This document shows, one piece after another, positions 1 to 10,378 of a DNA stretch of 64,000 bases. The DNA comes from a virus. Positions within the stretch are counted from its first letter, which is position 1, and every line of letters begins with the position of its first letter. Position numbers and translations under genes: made by a program. The DNA is taken from the IMG/VR virus record IMGVR_UViG_3300035670_011573, positions 62,001 through 126,000 of that record, one strand, 5' to 3'. The notes under the pieces were generated by a model. It made no database searches. It was not told where the DNA came from and saw only the letters and a program-made list of their open reading frames with translations.

Positions 1-421
1 TGCTACTAGCAGACCACTTCTTTCCATCTTGATCACCTATACTAGCGCCCTGAAGTTCAAGGCATCCGGTATCTGGATCAAGCCTAAAATCAAATTGACC
101 ATCAAATGGTAGTCCATCTAATTCTGCTTCAATACCTCTAAGTGAGGAACCGTTTAAAAATACTTCGGTTCTTCCGCTTATAATTGGTGAAAATTGTAAG
201 CTAAAGAATCTACCTGCTGGATTTCCATCGGGACTGCAATCTGGATTGCCATCTCGACCATTACCTATAGCTGCTTCAACGACAGTCTCTTCTCTAAGAC
301 CTTCACCCATAATGCAGGGAATTCTTAATCCGCCCGGGATTGTTACGCCCCGAGAGATTACTCGATCCCTAGCAAATACGCCAGGTTGTACATATCCTGA
401 TATTCCTGGGATGTTAGCCAT
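1..421 (-). CDS. Tail sheath-like protein, N-terminal part (runs off window)
   Basis: The first 140 residues of a minus-strand gene start at ATG 421 behind a strong ribosome site (TTGGAGG, 7 bases upstream) and stay open to the window edge. The N-terminus reads IPGISGYVQPGVFARDR, then a stretch with RGVTIPGG and CIMGEG. The PGVF element followed by a hydrophobic strand and a G-rich turn resembles the N-terminal arm of contractile-tail sheath proteins, and the downstream order (sheath edge, then fibre/baseplate genes) fits. The family call is inference from this short stretch; another large virion protein is possible. The catalytic or structural core lies outside the window. Confidence 0.5.
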   Translation of the reverse strand, partial: MANIPGISGYVQPGVFARDRVISRGVTIPGGLRIPCIMGEGLREETVVEAAIGNGRDGNPDCSPDGNPAGRFFSLQFSPIISGRTEVFLNGSSLRGIEAELDGLPFDGQFDFRLDPDTGCLELQGASIGDQDGKKWSASS

Positions 422-484
422 TTAATTCCTCCAAAAACCTATATAATAAACAATCATCTCAAACCTTTATATTAGTAGTTAAAT

Positions 485-1300
485 TTAAAGTTTTATTTCC
501 GCAATTTCTATTACATCTTCGAATTTCAAAGATTGTACATCCGATATTGTATTTTTTCCAGGAATTGGTGTTCTTGATACATCAAAATAAAATACAATTT
601 TTTCAACTACATTTTCTAATGGAATCTCAACCCGCCATTCGGATCTGGTAGAGATTGATATCGTGTGACTAAACACAAAATCATTAGCATATGGTTCCGC
701 ATTTTCAGCGCTAACATTTAAACTTTTTATAAATAAACCATTTGCTCTTAATTCATTCCAAGATACATATTGCAAAATTAATTTGGTTATTTCTGTTATT
801 TCCTCTAACTCACTATGACTTTCAGAATAAATTGATATATCAAAATTAACTTCCCAGGCTCCAGCATAAACACGATGTGTCGGTGTTAAAATTTCTTTGA
901 CTGCACCAAATTCGTCTTCGACCAAATCTTTTCTATACTTAGTAGAATAATTCTGATTAAAACCTAAAGCGACAGAAGTTCCGCTGGAAGTCTTTACCGT
1001 TATAGCAGGGTAAAACTTAATTTCATATCTATAAACATCTGTTATCAAAATCTTGGTTGTAGATGGATCGTCAATCGTCAAACCCGTTAAGTCAGGTGTG
1101 GCTGGATAACCATATTCGTCATGCCTATATGTATAAATATTGTCCTTGCTAAAGTGCTTTCTTAAAGTATCTATCAGCAAGTTCTTGGGCTGAACAATAG
1201 AAACGTTTTGAACTATATAGTTATCAGCAAAAAAATTAGAATATACTCTGTGATCTCCGCTAAATCCTGTTCCTGGAAGATTTTGAGTATCAATTCCCAT
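485..1300 (-). CDS. Putative virion (tail/baseplate-type) protein, 271 aa
   Basis: I do not recognise the family. The protein is 271 residues, soluble, without signal peptide or membrane helix, and rich in beta-strand patterns with Tyr/Asn, as is common in tail-tube, tail-terminator and baseplate proteins. The start ATG 1300 has TGAGGT upstream. It lies between the sheath-like gene and a run of fibre-type genes in the same direction, so a structural role in the tail is the likely reading, from position only. An 8-base gap separates it from the preceding gene. Confidence 0.55.
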   Translation of the reverse strand: MGIDTQNLPGTGFSGDHRVYSNFFADNYIVQNVSIVQPKNLLIDTLRKHFSKDNIYTYRHDEYGYPATPDLTGLTIDDPSTTKILITDVYRYEIKFYPAITVKTSSGTSVALGFNQNYSTKYRKDLVEDEFGAVKEILTPTHRVYAGAWEVNFDISIYSESHSELEEITEITKLILQYVSWNELRANGLFIKSLNVSAENAEPYANDFVFSHTISISTRSEWRVEIPLENVVEKIVFYFDVSRTPIPGKNTISDVQSLKFEDVIEIAEIKL

Positions 1301-1307
1301 CTGTTAA

Positions 1308-1646
1308 TTACCTCATGTTAATAGGTGTATATCTTATTTCTTCAATAGTCTTTGCTTTTTCACAAAAGTTTTTTATTTTAGATAGGTGACGATCTAAAAT
1401 CTCCCTATCTTTAAAATCTGAATTATTAATAATAATATGTTTCCTTATTAATAATTCTACCACAATCTCATCTTCCCTTGGGAATGGTTCTTTCCCAGTA
1501 ACTATTTCGGTACAGTTATTACTAGAAGTAATTCTAGGCCCTTCTTTACCTAGCTTATCATATATAAAATTTACTATATTATTAACTGTTTTTTCCAGCT
1601 CAAAATTATATTCTGAGTTATTATTAAAAATTTTTACAGAAAACAC
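1308..1646 (-). CDS. Hypothetical protein, 112 aa, GTG start
   Basis: The family is not recognised. This small mixed alpha/beta protein begins at GTG 1646, with GAGGTGAAATA directly upstream as ribosome site. The start overlaps the TAG stop of the preceding gene by one base (TAGTG), which suggests translational coupling. The segment around residues 20-30 looks like an amphipathic helix and the C-terminus is basic. Neighbours are virion-type genes, so a small tail or baseplate component is plausible but unproven. Confidence 0.5.
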   Translation of the reverse strand: MFSVKIFNNNSEYNFELEKTVNNIVNFIYDKLGKEGPRITSSNNCTEIVTGKEPFPREDEIVVELLIRKHIIINNSDFKDREILDRHLSKIKNFCEKAKTIEEIRYTPINMR

Positions 1647-2149
1647 TATTTCACCTCATATTCCAGCATATTTTCTAAAACTTCTATATTAACATTCTTG
1701 GTCAAAAACTTCTTATTAATACCTGTTGGGTCAAGTTCAATTACATATTGCCCAGGTAAAACCCTAGCCTCCCAATAACCTTCCGTATCTGTTTCCCTAC
1801 TTTTAATAAGTATACCCTTAGGGTCGTAAACTTTAATATACACACCCTTCAATGGTTTTCTGGCCTGATTCTTTACCCTACCAAATAACTTTACCGTATG
1901 GGCAGCCTCTGATGTAGGCTTGCTTGGAGGCACCACGGCAGTTGCAGTAGGCATTGCTGGAACTGTTGCAGTGGGTACTGGTAGACTTGCTGCAACAGTC
2001 GGTACTGGTACGGTTGCCATTTTAGATATTTTATTGTTTAATAATTTTATATTGCTATCAATATTTACAATTTCTTTTCTTAACTCTTTAACTTCATCAA
2101 GAAGCTCATAAATAACATCTATAGCAGATTGTTCACGATTCTTGCTCAT
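1646..2149 (-). CDS. Virion-type protein: coiled coil, Pro/Ala/Thr/Val linker, carboxypeptidase-regulatory-like domain
   Basis: The 167 residues have three parts. Residues 1-43 form a charged coiled coil with heptad Leu/Ile. Residues 44-83 are a low-complexity linker of Pro, Ala, Val and Thr (PVPTVAASLPVPTATVP). Residues 84-167 look like a transthyretin/carboxypeptidase-regulatory-like beta-sandwich: VKLFGRVKNQ, PLKGVYIKVYD, TDTEGYW and LPGQYVIEL are its typical strands. Such domains decorate phage tails and bind surfaces. The start ATG 2149 overlaps the stop of the upstream fibre gene as ATGA, so translation is probably coupled. A small tail-tip or fibre-attachment protein is inferred. Confidence 0.6.
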   Translation of the reverse strand: MSKNREQSAIDVIYELLDEVKELRKEIVNIDSNIKLLNNKISKMATVPVPTVAASLPVPTATVPAMPTATAVVPPSKPTSEAAHTVKLFGRVKNQARKPLKGVYIKVYDPKGILIKSRETDTEGYWEARVLPGQYVIELDPTGINKKFLTKNVNIEVLENMLEYEVK

Positions 2150-5100
2150 GGTGTAATAAACCCAGTTCTATATGTATTCGATGCTTCCACTATATTATTA
2201 GTGGTTAAAGTTGGTGAATAGGAAAGCAAAACCACATTGCTATAATTTGTATTTGGTGCGGAATTAATTACAATATTGTTACTAATTATAACATTTCTTG
2301 TCTCTGATGCTGCTGACTCTGTAAACATGATGGCCCCCTTCTCCACGCCCATTCTATTTACCAGGCAGTTTGTAAAAAGTATGTTCCCCATTATTAAATT
2401 TGAAATAGTGTTTAATGTTGCCGAATCTTGCTGGCCACAAAAAATAACAAATTCACCAACTTTATTTGGGTCTGGTATAGAGCCATCTATTGAAGTCGGA
2501 CCATCAAAATTAATATTTGAAAACTTATACATGGCGTTTGGCGATACACCAAGTCCGTCCTTAAACAAAGGTTGTGTTAAAGCAAAAACGCATCCAACCG
2601 CAACAAGAAAGTCACTGGTCTTATATGTGAAATCAGAAAAAGATACCCCATGCTCAATAAAATCTGATTCTGTACTAGAACTTGAACCAATTAAAAATAA
2701 GGCAGTTGACATATCTACAGCCCTATCTACTAAGGACTCACCCACCCCTAATGTAGAACCCTTCTTCAAAATGGTGCCAGGACCAGAGCCCTTGATAGAA
2801 ACATCAAAGTCGATAACAATAGTCTCATCAATAACGTAAGTTCCATTTTCAATTAAAATAGTCGGTGGACTTATATTTGGAAACATTCTAGAAAATCTTT
2901 TGGAATATTGAACAGCAGAATATAAATCTGTAAAATGAGAGTGTGCTATATTGTTAGATACCTTAATATCGCCCAAAACCTTTAAATCTAAATTATCAAT
3001 AAATAATCTAAGATCAATATTGGTCGTATTGATTGTATCATTTGATATCTCTGCAAGATAAGCAACATCTTCTTGGAAGAATGGTGAAATTGCATTTCCT
3101 GGATTTGCAGGATCATTTATATATGAACCTACTACAACACATCCTTGCTTGTTAATTGCAACAATATATGTATAAGAAGAATTTACCCTAACATCTTCTA
3201 TACCAGGAAACTCATACCTAATTCCATTAACGACTACCACTCCAGATGTAACGCTAAATATTTGATGGCCATCGTTAATATAAGCTTCATTAACTACCTT
3301 ACATCCCCTGATAATTCCGCTAGCCCTCAGCTCATTTCTAGGGCCTTCAATATATCTCTCTATAAAGGTAGTCCCTATAACTTTATGATCTACGGTACCT
3401 GTTACCTTCTTATCAACCAAAGAAGGTATCCCTGGATCATTGGAAGTTCCTAAAATTCTACCTAGACCAGTTGAAAAAGCACCACGACATAACATATAGT
3501 TATTGCTACTTACTTCACCAAATCCATAAATAGTTGTAGATATTGATGTAGTAGGTAATGTACTGGCAGATACACTCAATGTTATAAAAGAAAATCCGTC
3601 ATTTGCTAAAATATTATAGATTCCACTTGTTCCAACAAAAACTGGTTGGCCTGGCTGTAAGCTAAGATCAGTTAATGTTGCGTATCCTGCGGTATCTATA
3701 TTAAGTGTTGCTGTCTCATCAGATAAGATAAATCCTTTTGAAACATCTGAAATAACTGCATAAAAAGAACCAGAAATAATACTGCCTTCTATTTCCAACC
3801 TTTTTGATTGAAAAATGTTTTTATTTTCATCCATAAAAACATCAAATAAGATGGTTCCATCAGCAGTTCCAATTTCTTCAAAAGTAAATTCATCTATTGG
3901 TGCCGTAACTCTAAGGATATGAAATACACTAGCATCATCTAGCTCTCCAAGGAATTGGGAACCTGCCAAATCAAAATAAACAATATCATTTGAAATAGAT
4001 TTTATTCTATAAGTTCCATCATCCGAAATTTCACTAGAACCAGCTATGGCCACCAAGTCACCTACCCTGGCTCCTAATTCAACAAATTTACCACTAAATA
4101 ATTGTGCAGACAAACCACCTACTGTTAACTTTACATCTGCACCAGTTAAAGTTTTTACTACTCCAAAATTTTTAAGAATTGAGCCATTTAAAAATAAAGA
4201 AGCACCAGAAGTTCCTTCGTAAGTAACGTCTAATATATCTGTAAATCCCAAGTCAGAAGTTCCATCATTAGATGGTGCTGCTGAAATCTTTATTGTTCTA
4301 AGCTTTACATCAGAAGATATGTTGGGGATATTATGAGAGATTGCCAGTTCTTGACAATTACTTATCTTAACTGGAAAAGCTGTAATGTTAAGATGCTGAT
4401 CTACTGACTGGTCATTTATTTTTTGAACAATAGAATCCAGTGATTGCTCTGCAATAGTTGAATTATAAGTTTCTAATGTAAAAGGTACTTCATCAATTTC
4501 AATTATAAAATTATGATTTGTTGCAGTTATATTGCTGGGCTTTATATTTTTAGATATTATTGTTGCACAATCTGGATTTAAAATCTGAACATCTGGTGTA
4601 TTTGTTTTGTTAGCACGTGGTCTAGTTACGGTAGCAAACCCTGCTGGATTATAACTAGTATATCCATTTTTATTTACTTTAATTGTTAAACCAGAAGTAG
4701 AAATATATTTGGGACCACCATAAACTTCAACTTCTTGTAAAAGTAGTCCAGACAACTTAACTGACTTTATTTGATAAGTTATATTATCTTCTTCATTACT
4801 GGAGCCAGATAAAGTTAACAAATCGTATTGGTTAATTTCGGCAATTGGTTCTTTTGGTGTTGATAAAATAAAGGTAGTTGTAGAACTGCCAGATGAATAT
4901 AGATAAGTTACAGATGTGATATCCAATAATAATTTAGAAAAGGTATTTGATTCAAATGCACTATTTACCTTACCATTTCTAACACGACCGTTGGATGCTA
5001 AATTTGTTAGGGTGTCTTTAAATGAAAAGTCTTCTAGATTGGCCAGGACCTCTACTGCACTTTGTAAATCATTAACAGTAGATAGCGGTGGTGTATTTGC

Positions 5101-5730
5101 ATTATCAAAAAATATTTGTGATGCTACATGTGAATTATTTATACTGGAGATATTAGCGCCGCTGTAATTAATATGAGAATTATAAATCTCTTGTAAAGTA
5201 TTTTGTAGGGTATTAGATTCCAAATCTAATGTAGCAATATCAGATGGTATTGAATCAGCAGCATCAACTTTTATTGAATTTGCTTTGTGGCTATTTAAAG
5301 CATTTGGTTCTAAGTGTATAGCTAATCTAACAGAAAGATCCTCTATAGCTTGTTTTATAGAATCTATTTCTGAATCGAGTATAGATATTTCACTTTGTAG
5401 TAATTGCGTTGGAAAATCTAATCTTAACTTGGACTCACGTATAGCAGCAACCTTGGAAACATCGGAATCAATAATTGGACCAGCCAGGACGTTTGCCCTA
5501 TCCAGTGCTTCTTTTAGCAAGTTACCATTAGAATCTAGCGAAGTAGCTAACCTGTTAGAAAGCGTATTGCCAGTAGCACCCTGAGGATTTATGCCTAAAG
5601 TTTTTTCAATATTGAATATAGCAGAACGAAGGCTGTTGATAACATCAGAGCCTATTTCTGTAATATTATCTCTGACCGGTGGGATTTCTGTTGATGTATC
5701 TAGTTTTTGTGGATACTTAGAAGATGGCAT
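2146..5730 (-). CDS. Fibre-like virion protein with C-terminal beta-helix, paralogue A, 1194 aa
   Basis: This is a long beta-rich protein. The first 135 residues nearly match those of the next upstream gene (SKYPQ.LDTS, SDVINSLRSAIFNIEKTLG, LDFPTQLLQ), so the two are paralogues sharing an attachment-type N-terminus. From about residue 925 both share a segment with FSRMFP/FSSLFP, then ENGTY or KSGTH and SIKGSGPGT, typical of a pectate-lyase-like right-handed beta-helix as used by tail spikes. No catalytic residues were identified. It is 240 residues shorter than its partner and lacks the partner's C-terminal domain. Start ATG 5730 overlaps the preceding stop as TAATG. A fibre or baseplate spike role is inferred. 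Confidence 0.65.
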   Translation of the reverse strand: MPSSKYPQKLDTSTEIPPVRDNITEIGSDVINSLRSAIFNIEKTLGINPQGATGNTLSNRLATSLDSNGNLLKEALDRANVLAGPIIDSDVSKVAAIRESKLRLDFPTQLLQSEISILDSEIDSIKQAIEDLSVRLAIHLEPNALNSHKANSIKVDAADSIPSDIATLDLESNTLQNTLQEIYNSHINYSGANISSINNSHVASQIFFDNANTPPLSTVNDLQSAVEVLANLEDFSFKDTLTNLASNGRVRNGKVNSAFESNTFSKLLLDITSVTYLYSSGSSTTTFILSTPKEPIAEINQYDLLTLSGSSNEEDNITYQIKSVKLSGLLLQEVEVYGGPKYISTSGLTIKVNKNGYTSYNPAGFATVTRPRANKTNTPDVQILNPDCATIISKNIKPSNITATNHNFIIEIDEVPFTLETYNSTIAEQSLDSIVQKINDQSVDQHLNITAFPVKISNCQELAISHNIPNISSDVKLRTIKISAAPSNDGTSDLGFTDILDVTYEGTSGASLFLNGSILKNFGVVKTLTGADVKLTVGGLSAQLFSGKFVELGARVGDLVAIAGSSEISDDGTYRIKSISNDIVYFDLAGSQFLGELDDASVFHILRVTAPIDEFTFEEIGTADGTILFDVFMDENKNIFQSKRLEIEGSIISGSFYAVISDVSKGFILSDETATLNIDTAGYATLTDLSLQPGQPVFVGTSGIYNILANDGFSFITLSVSASTLPTTSISTTIYGFGEVSSNNYMLCRGAFSTGLGRILGTSNDPGIPSLVDKKVTGTVDHKVIGTTFIERYIEGPRNELRASGIIRGCKVVNEAYINDGHQIFSVTSGVVVVNGIRYEFPGIEDVRVNSSYTYIVAINKQGCVVVGSYINDPANPGNAISPFFQEDVAYLAEISNDTINTTNIDLRLFIDNLDLKVLGDIKVSNNIAHSHFTDLYSAVQYSKRFSRMFPNISPPTILIENGTYVIDETIVIDFDVSIKGSGPGTILKKGSTLGVGESLVDRAVDMSTALFLIGSSSSTESDFIEHGVSFSDFTYKTSDFLVAVGCVFALTQPLFKDGLGVSPNAMYKFSNINFDGPTSIDGSIPDPNKVGEFVIFCGQQDSATLNTISNLIMGNILFTNCLVNRMGVEKGAIMFTESAASETRNVIISNNIVINSAPNTNYSNVVLLSYSPTLTTNNIVEASNTYRTGFITP

Positions 5731-8700
5731 TATAATAGTCCTAAAGCTTCTGAAATATTGTTAAATTCAAAGTAAGCCTTTATATAAAAGAAGTCTATGT
5801 AGCTTAAATCATTGTGACTTAACTCTATGAAATAAAAGCTGTCGTCTGAAATAATCTCGTCAACCCCGGTGAAGTTGACGATGTTTAAAGCACCACTAAC
5901 TACAGCACCTGTGCTAATAGTATTTGTGTAATGGTTTACTTTGATGTTTATGGGTGGTAATGAAGGCGAAGTCTTAAAAATACTGCTTAATGTTGCTGTT
6001 ATTAAAGTATTTGGACTTAGCTTGAGTCCTACCATGAAATTAGTTAATTTACATCCAGCAGGTAGACGATCTAAGATTAGAGAAGTAGATTGACCTACTG
6101 GTGTCCTAGATGCTGTTAGTGTATAAGAGTAAGCGCCGACCGACAGAGATGACTGAGCGTGTGTTGCGGTAGATGAAGTTAAACCATCAGTAACACTTAC
6201 ACAATTTGAGAATCTATATGTTTGTGAGAATGACTTCGTTGTTAGATAACTAAAATCATCCTCTGTTCTAACCAACCCCTTAGCATAAAGGTTTGAGTTT
6301 GCATGTATAATTCCACCAACACGTAAGTCTTTACTAATCCTATCGGACCAAGAACCCAAACCAGAATAAATTGAAGGTCTAGAACCATCTGCCGTCGCCA
6401 CAGTTCCTGTTGCTGTATTTCCTGAAATGGTAATATTTGAACCAGAATCTGCGCTGTTAAAAGTAACTATATCGATATTTATTAATGATGTTGTACTGGA
6501 CTCTGCAACAAATCTGTTGTTTGTTATAGATATGTTTTTGGTTTCATTTGCAGATGAAAAGATGATTGCAGAGCCAGATGTATCTGCAGGATCTGTTATA
6601 AAGCTACAATTACTGATTGATAAATTACCCTTGCTTGTAGTTGTATCATCAAATTCTACTGACAATATAGAACTAAATTTAAATGATGCATCTATAGGAT
6701 TTGGTGATTCAAAGTTTTGATGATCAAAAGTAATGTTGTCTATTGATATTAAAAATGGCAAATTGTCTGAACCATCTTTTATGTTTAAGTCAAAGCAAGT
6801 AATCTTTGAGTTATTCATTTTGAAGTTACTAAAGGTATAATTTCCCTTGTCTATTTTTTCAATAGGTACCGTATGCGATGCAAAACCTTTTCCGCACAAT
6901 ATAAAGGTTCCCTTGTATGTATAGGTTACATCTGTATAGATGTATTTGTTTCTTAACACAACCTCGGTAGAATCACCCTCGCCATATATAGAAACAGGAA
7001 AGTCTATTACCAGGCCGGCCTTTGCTAGGGCATCTACCAGCTCAGTGGTTGTTGTTATTGATGATTGCGAGGCCCAATCCGCATAAGATAGGTTTGGTTC
7101 AAAAACTACCTCTACATTATGGGTTCCTGATTTTAGATGAATAGCAGGAACACCAGCCTTGGGAAATAAAGATGAAAATCTTTTTGCATATTTAACAGCT
7201 TCGCCTAATTCTGAAAAATGACCCATTCCTATTTGCGGACTAACTGTTATTGAGTTTAGTAATTTTAAGTCCAAGTTATCAACAAATAACCTGAGGTCTA
7301 TATTATAGATACTAGTTCCATCCCACTCCAAAGTGGCTAATGGACAAGCTTCTAGATATTCTAACGGACTTAAACAACTTGGGGTTGATGATTCTACAAT
7401 TATTTGGCCATCTTCATTTACATAAATAAATATTTTGTCAATAACAGCAGAATCTATATGTGTTATAAAATTTGTAGTCTTTGGAATTTTTATTCTTTTT
7501 CCTCTAACATAGCAAGTTCCGCTTTCTATGTTGAATGTAAAGTATCCAGAAGTTAAAACCGGGCTTGTTATTTCCAAACCATTAACTACACCATTAGATC
7601 TTAACTCAGCCCTTGGTTTATTTAAAAGGTTTTCCTTAGCACTGGTAGATAAATCATTTTCACTGATCAAACCAAAATCTGTTTTCTTAATTGCTCTTGA
7701 AGAATATTCATAACCAACAATGCTTCCATTGCCAGTATAGTTGTTGTATGGAAACCTAGCTATTTTTAAATTACTATCCGTGTTTAATCCATCAAAACCA
7801 TACAACGTCATATTTATTTCTGTTGACAACATAGATGTTATTTTAGAGACAACATCTGCAACGCTAGGTATATAAAATTTAAACCTTAGATCTTTTATTC
7901 CAGAAGTAATCCAAAAGTAATTATTGTCACCATAAACATCTACTTCTTTACCACCATCAAGTGAAAGTGTAATGAAGTCTATATTATTCTTTATGTTTAA
8001 AGTAAAGTTTTCTTCAGTAAGTTCACCATCAAAATCTAACAAGGTAATCAAGGACTTTATTCCAAATAATAAAACCGTATACTCTACCCTTTTATCTGCA
8101 ACTAAGTCCCGGTCTTCGTTTAAGAAGATGTCAAATAGCGAACCACCAAAGGTGCTGGATACTTTATCAAAAGTATAATTATCTAGATTATAGGTGTTAG
8201 AAAATACCTTAAAGTTTGTTAAATCATCTGAGGAGCCCAAGAACCCTGATGGTAGCTGGGCAGCAGAAATAGTTAACTGGTTACTAGATACTGATTGTAT
8301 AACATAAGTTCCATTATCATTACTATTAGTTGCGTTGGTAATGATCAAAAGATCTTGATTTTTAATACCTCTTTTTAAGAAGTCAACTTGTTGATCTGTA
8401 TTGGTCACAATATTAGATAGTGATAAAAAGATGAGTGAATTACTATCTAGCTTGGACTTTAATCCAGTAAAAGGTTTACCACCAATATAATATTGCGTTC
8501 CAAATTTAGAATAGACAGGTAAATCTTCAACATGAGAAAATCCGCAAGAATCAATAGCATCATCTGAACCTCTAGATATTGTAATGTAATGACTTACAGT
8601 GTCTGTATCTGGCAAGTTATATACTATTGCTATTTCTGGCTGTAAATCTTCATAAAAAACCTTATAAGCCAAAAAATCATAAGCACCTTCTGCACATTGC

Positions 8701-10034
8701 TCGTTGATCCGACTAATGATAGATTCTAGTGTTTGTGTAGTTACTGAATTATTGTACAGATCTAGAATAATTGTTGTGCCACCATCAATTGAAATATTTA
8801 TATATCTATTTGATACCGAAATATTGTATGGATTAATTCCCTTTGTAATTACGCTGACAGCATTTGGATTAGCTAACTGTACAGTTCTGGCAGAAGTAAG
8901 TGTTGCTTCTTCTCTAGCGGTAGCCAATAGTGCTGCTTCGTTTGTTTTGACTTTTGTATTTTTAGTGATTTTAATTACAGTATTGGCAGTTGAGTTTTCA
9001 GAAAAATTACCAATTACAGTTACTGTATTTAATATGTTAGATGTTTTTGAAAATCTTATTATTTCAAAACTTCCAATATATGATGCACCACTATTTGAAG
9101 TATCAGATATAGTAACAATGTCTGATTTTTCTAGATAAAAATTAGATATATCTACTGTATCATTTAAAGTTATTAAAACTTCATTATATTCATTGTTTAA
9201 AGATTTAGAGAAAGAAGCAGAGGCAGATTCTACTAGAACCTTACCAATAGATGCATTTAATGGTGTGTTTATATTTCCAACTCTAAGAATTCCATTAGAA
9301 TGCATTAAATCCTGATGCTCTATGACCGAGGCATCAAGGTTAGAAGCTAAGTCTTCTATGGCATCTTGAACATTTATATTTTTTATAACGCTAGAGACGT
9401 TAGTATTATCAAAATAAACTTGAGATGCTAAGTGAGAATTATTTTCTGAAGATATATTGAGACCGGTATAATTAATGTGGGCATCGATAATATCTTCAAA
9501 AGCAGATTGCACGGTCCCAGATGCCAAATTTTTTATAGCAACATCATCACCATTAGCAATGTAACTTGAAATGCTTATTGATTTAGCGGGGTGTCTATTT
9601 AAAGAACCTGGATATATGTGTAAAGATAGTTCTGTTGATAGTGTAGAAATTTGTGAAATAATATCATCAAGTGTACTATTTAAAATAGAAATTTCATTTT
9701 GAAGAAGCTGGGTAGGAAAATCTAGTTTAAGTTTAGATTCTTGAATAGCTGCAACTTTGGAAACATCGGCATCAATAATTGGGCCAGTTAGAATATTTGC
9801 ATTAGATAATGCTTCTGACTTTATATTACCGTTTGAGTCCAGTGACTTATTTAATCTTTCAGAAAGTGTATTGCCAACAGCTCCCTGTGGATTTATACCT
9901 AAAGTTTTTTCAATGTTGAATATAGCAGACCGAAGGCTATTAATAACATCAGAACCCACTTCAAGTATATTATCCCTAACAGGCTGTATTTCAATAGAAG
10001 TATCTAGCTGTTGCGGATATTTTGATTTTGGCAT
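5730..10034 (-). CDS. Fibre-like virion protein with beta-helix and extra C-terminal domain, paralogue B, 1434 aa
   Basis: This is the longer member of the tandem pair. Residues 1-135 match paralogue A closely. The middle is repetitive beta-structure with many Ser/Asn/Thr. About residues 930-1230 form a beta-helix-like segment (VSIYGEGDSTEV, ITNNRF and ISNCSF turn repeats). After it comes a domain absent from paralogue A, beginning near ISKDLRVGGIIHANSN, which looks like the terminal collar seen after fibre shafts. Start ATG 10034 has AGAGGAAATA upstream. Receptor binding or baseplate decoration is the inferred role. The duplication suggests two spikes built on one common attachment module. 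Confidence 0.65.
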   Translation of the reverse strand: MPKSKYPQQLDTSIEIQPVRDNILEVGSDVINSLRSAIFNIEKTLGINPQGAVGNTLSERLNKSLDSNGNIKSEALSNANILTGPIIDADVSKVAAIQESKLKLDFPTQLLQNEISILNSTLDDIISQISTLSTELSLHIYPGSLNRHPAKSISISSYIANGDDVAIKNLASGTVQSAFEDIIDAHINYTGLNISSENNSHLASQVYFDNTNVSSVIKNINVQDAIEDLASNLDASVIEHQDLMHSNGILRVGNINTPLNASIGKVLVESASASFSKSLNNEYNEVLITLNDTVDISNFYLEKSDIVTISDTSNSGASYIGSFEIIRFSKTSNILNTVTVIGNFSENSTANTVIKITKNTKVKTNEAALLATAREEATLTSARTVQLANPNAVSVITKGINPYNISVSNRYINISIDGGTTIILDLYNNSVTTQTLESIISRINEQCAEGAYDFLAYKVFYEDLQPEIAIVYNLPDTDTVSHYITISRGSDDAIDSCGFSHVEDLPVYSKFGTQYYIGGKPFTGLKSKLDSNSLIFLSLSNIVTNTDQQVDFLKRGIKNQDLLIITNATNSNDNGTYVIQSVSSNQLTISAAQLPSGFLGSSDDLTNFKVFSNTYNLDNYTFDKVSSTFGGSLFDIFLNEDRDLVADKRVEYTVLLFGIKSLITLLDFDGELTEENFTLNIKNNIDFITLSLDGGKEVDVYGDNNYFWITSGIKDLRFKFYIPSVADVVSKITSMLSTEINMTLYGFDGLNTDSNLKIARFPYNNYTGNGSIVGYEYSSRAIKKTDFGLISENDLSTSAKENLLNKPRAELRSNGVVNGLEITSPVLTSGYFTFNIESGTCYVRGKRIKIPKTTNFITHIDSAVIDKIFIYVNEDGQIIVESSTPSCLSPLEYLEACPLATLEWDGTSIYNIDLRLFVDNLDLKLLNSITVSPQIGMGHFSELGEAVKYAKRFSSLFPKAGVPAIHLKSGTHNVEVVFEPNLSYADWASQSSITTTTELVDALAKAGLVIDFPVSIYGEGDSTEVVLRNKYIYTDVTYTYKGTFILCGKGFASHTVPIEKIDKGNYTFSNFKMNNSKITCFDLNIKDGSDNLPFLISIDNITFDHQNFESPNPIDASFKFSSILSVEFDDTTTSKGNLSISNCSFITDPADTSGSAIIFSSANETKNISITNNRFVAESSTTSLINIDIVTFNSADSGSNITISGNTATGTVATADGSRPSIYSGLGSWSDRISKDLRVGGIIHANSNLYAKGLVRTEDDFSYLTTKSFSQTYRFSNCVSVTDGLTSSTATHAQSSLSVGAYSYTLTASRTPVGQSTSLILDRLPAGCKLTNFMVGLKLSPNTLITATLSSIFKTSPSLPPINIKVNHYTNTISTGAVVSGALNIVNFTGVDEIISDDSFYFIELSHNDLSYIDFFYIKAYFEFNNISEALGLL

Positions 10035-10066
10035 TATTTCCTCTAAAACTATCTTTAACTTTAGTA

Positions 10067-10369
10067 TTAATTATTCTTATTCTTTGGTATCGCCACAGTT
10101 TCGTCCAACATGTTTTTTTGACCTGCCGAATCTTCATTAGTAAGGAGTGACTTAATTCTTTCTTTATCTAACTCTATGGTTTGCTCTTTACAATCTTCAA
10201 ACTCTAAATATTGTTCATGATTGCTTTTGCTATTTTTAATAATATTTAAGGCCTCACTAATTGTCTGCCTATCATCTGAATAATTTAAGCTTAGATTGGC
10301 AACTTTTTTAAGTAATTTTGTATTACCTACCTTTAGGTAATCCATAAGCCAGATTAATTGTTTGGACAT
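10067..10369 (-). CDS. Hypothetical protein, 100 aa
   Basis: The family is not recognised. It is small, charged and predicted mostly helical, with Lys/Asn-rich N-terminus and an acidic second half. ATG 10369 has AAGG seven bases upstream. It sits between the membrane protein gene and the fibre pair in the same direction, with about 10 bases to each upstream neighbour, so it is probably part of the same transcript. A chaperone or assembly role for the fibres is only a guess from position. Confidence 0.45.
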   Translation of the reverse strand: MSKQLIWLMDYLKVGNTKLLKKVANLSLNYSDDRQTISEALNIIKNSKSNHEQYLEFEDCKEQTIELDKERIKSLLTNEDSAGQKNMLDETVAIPKNKNN

Positions 10370-10378
10370 TTTTAAACC

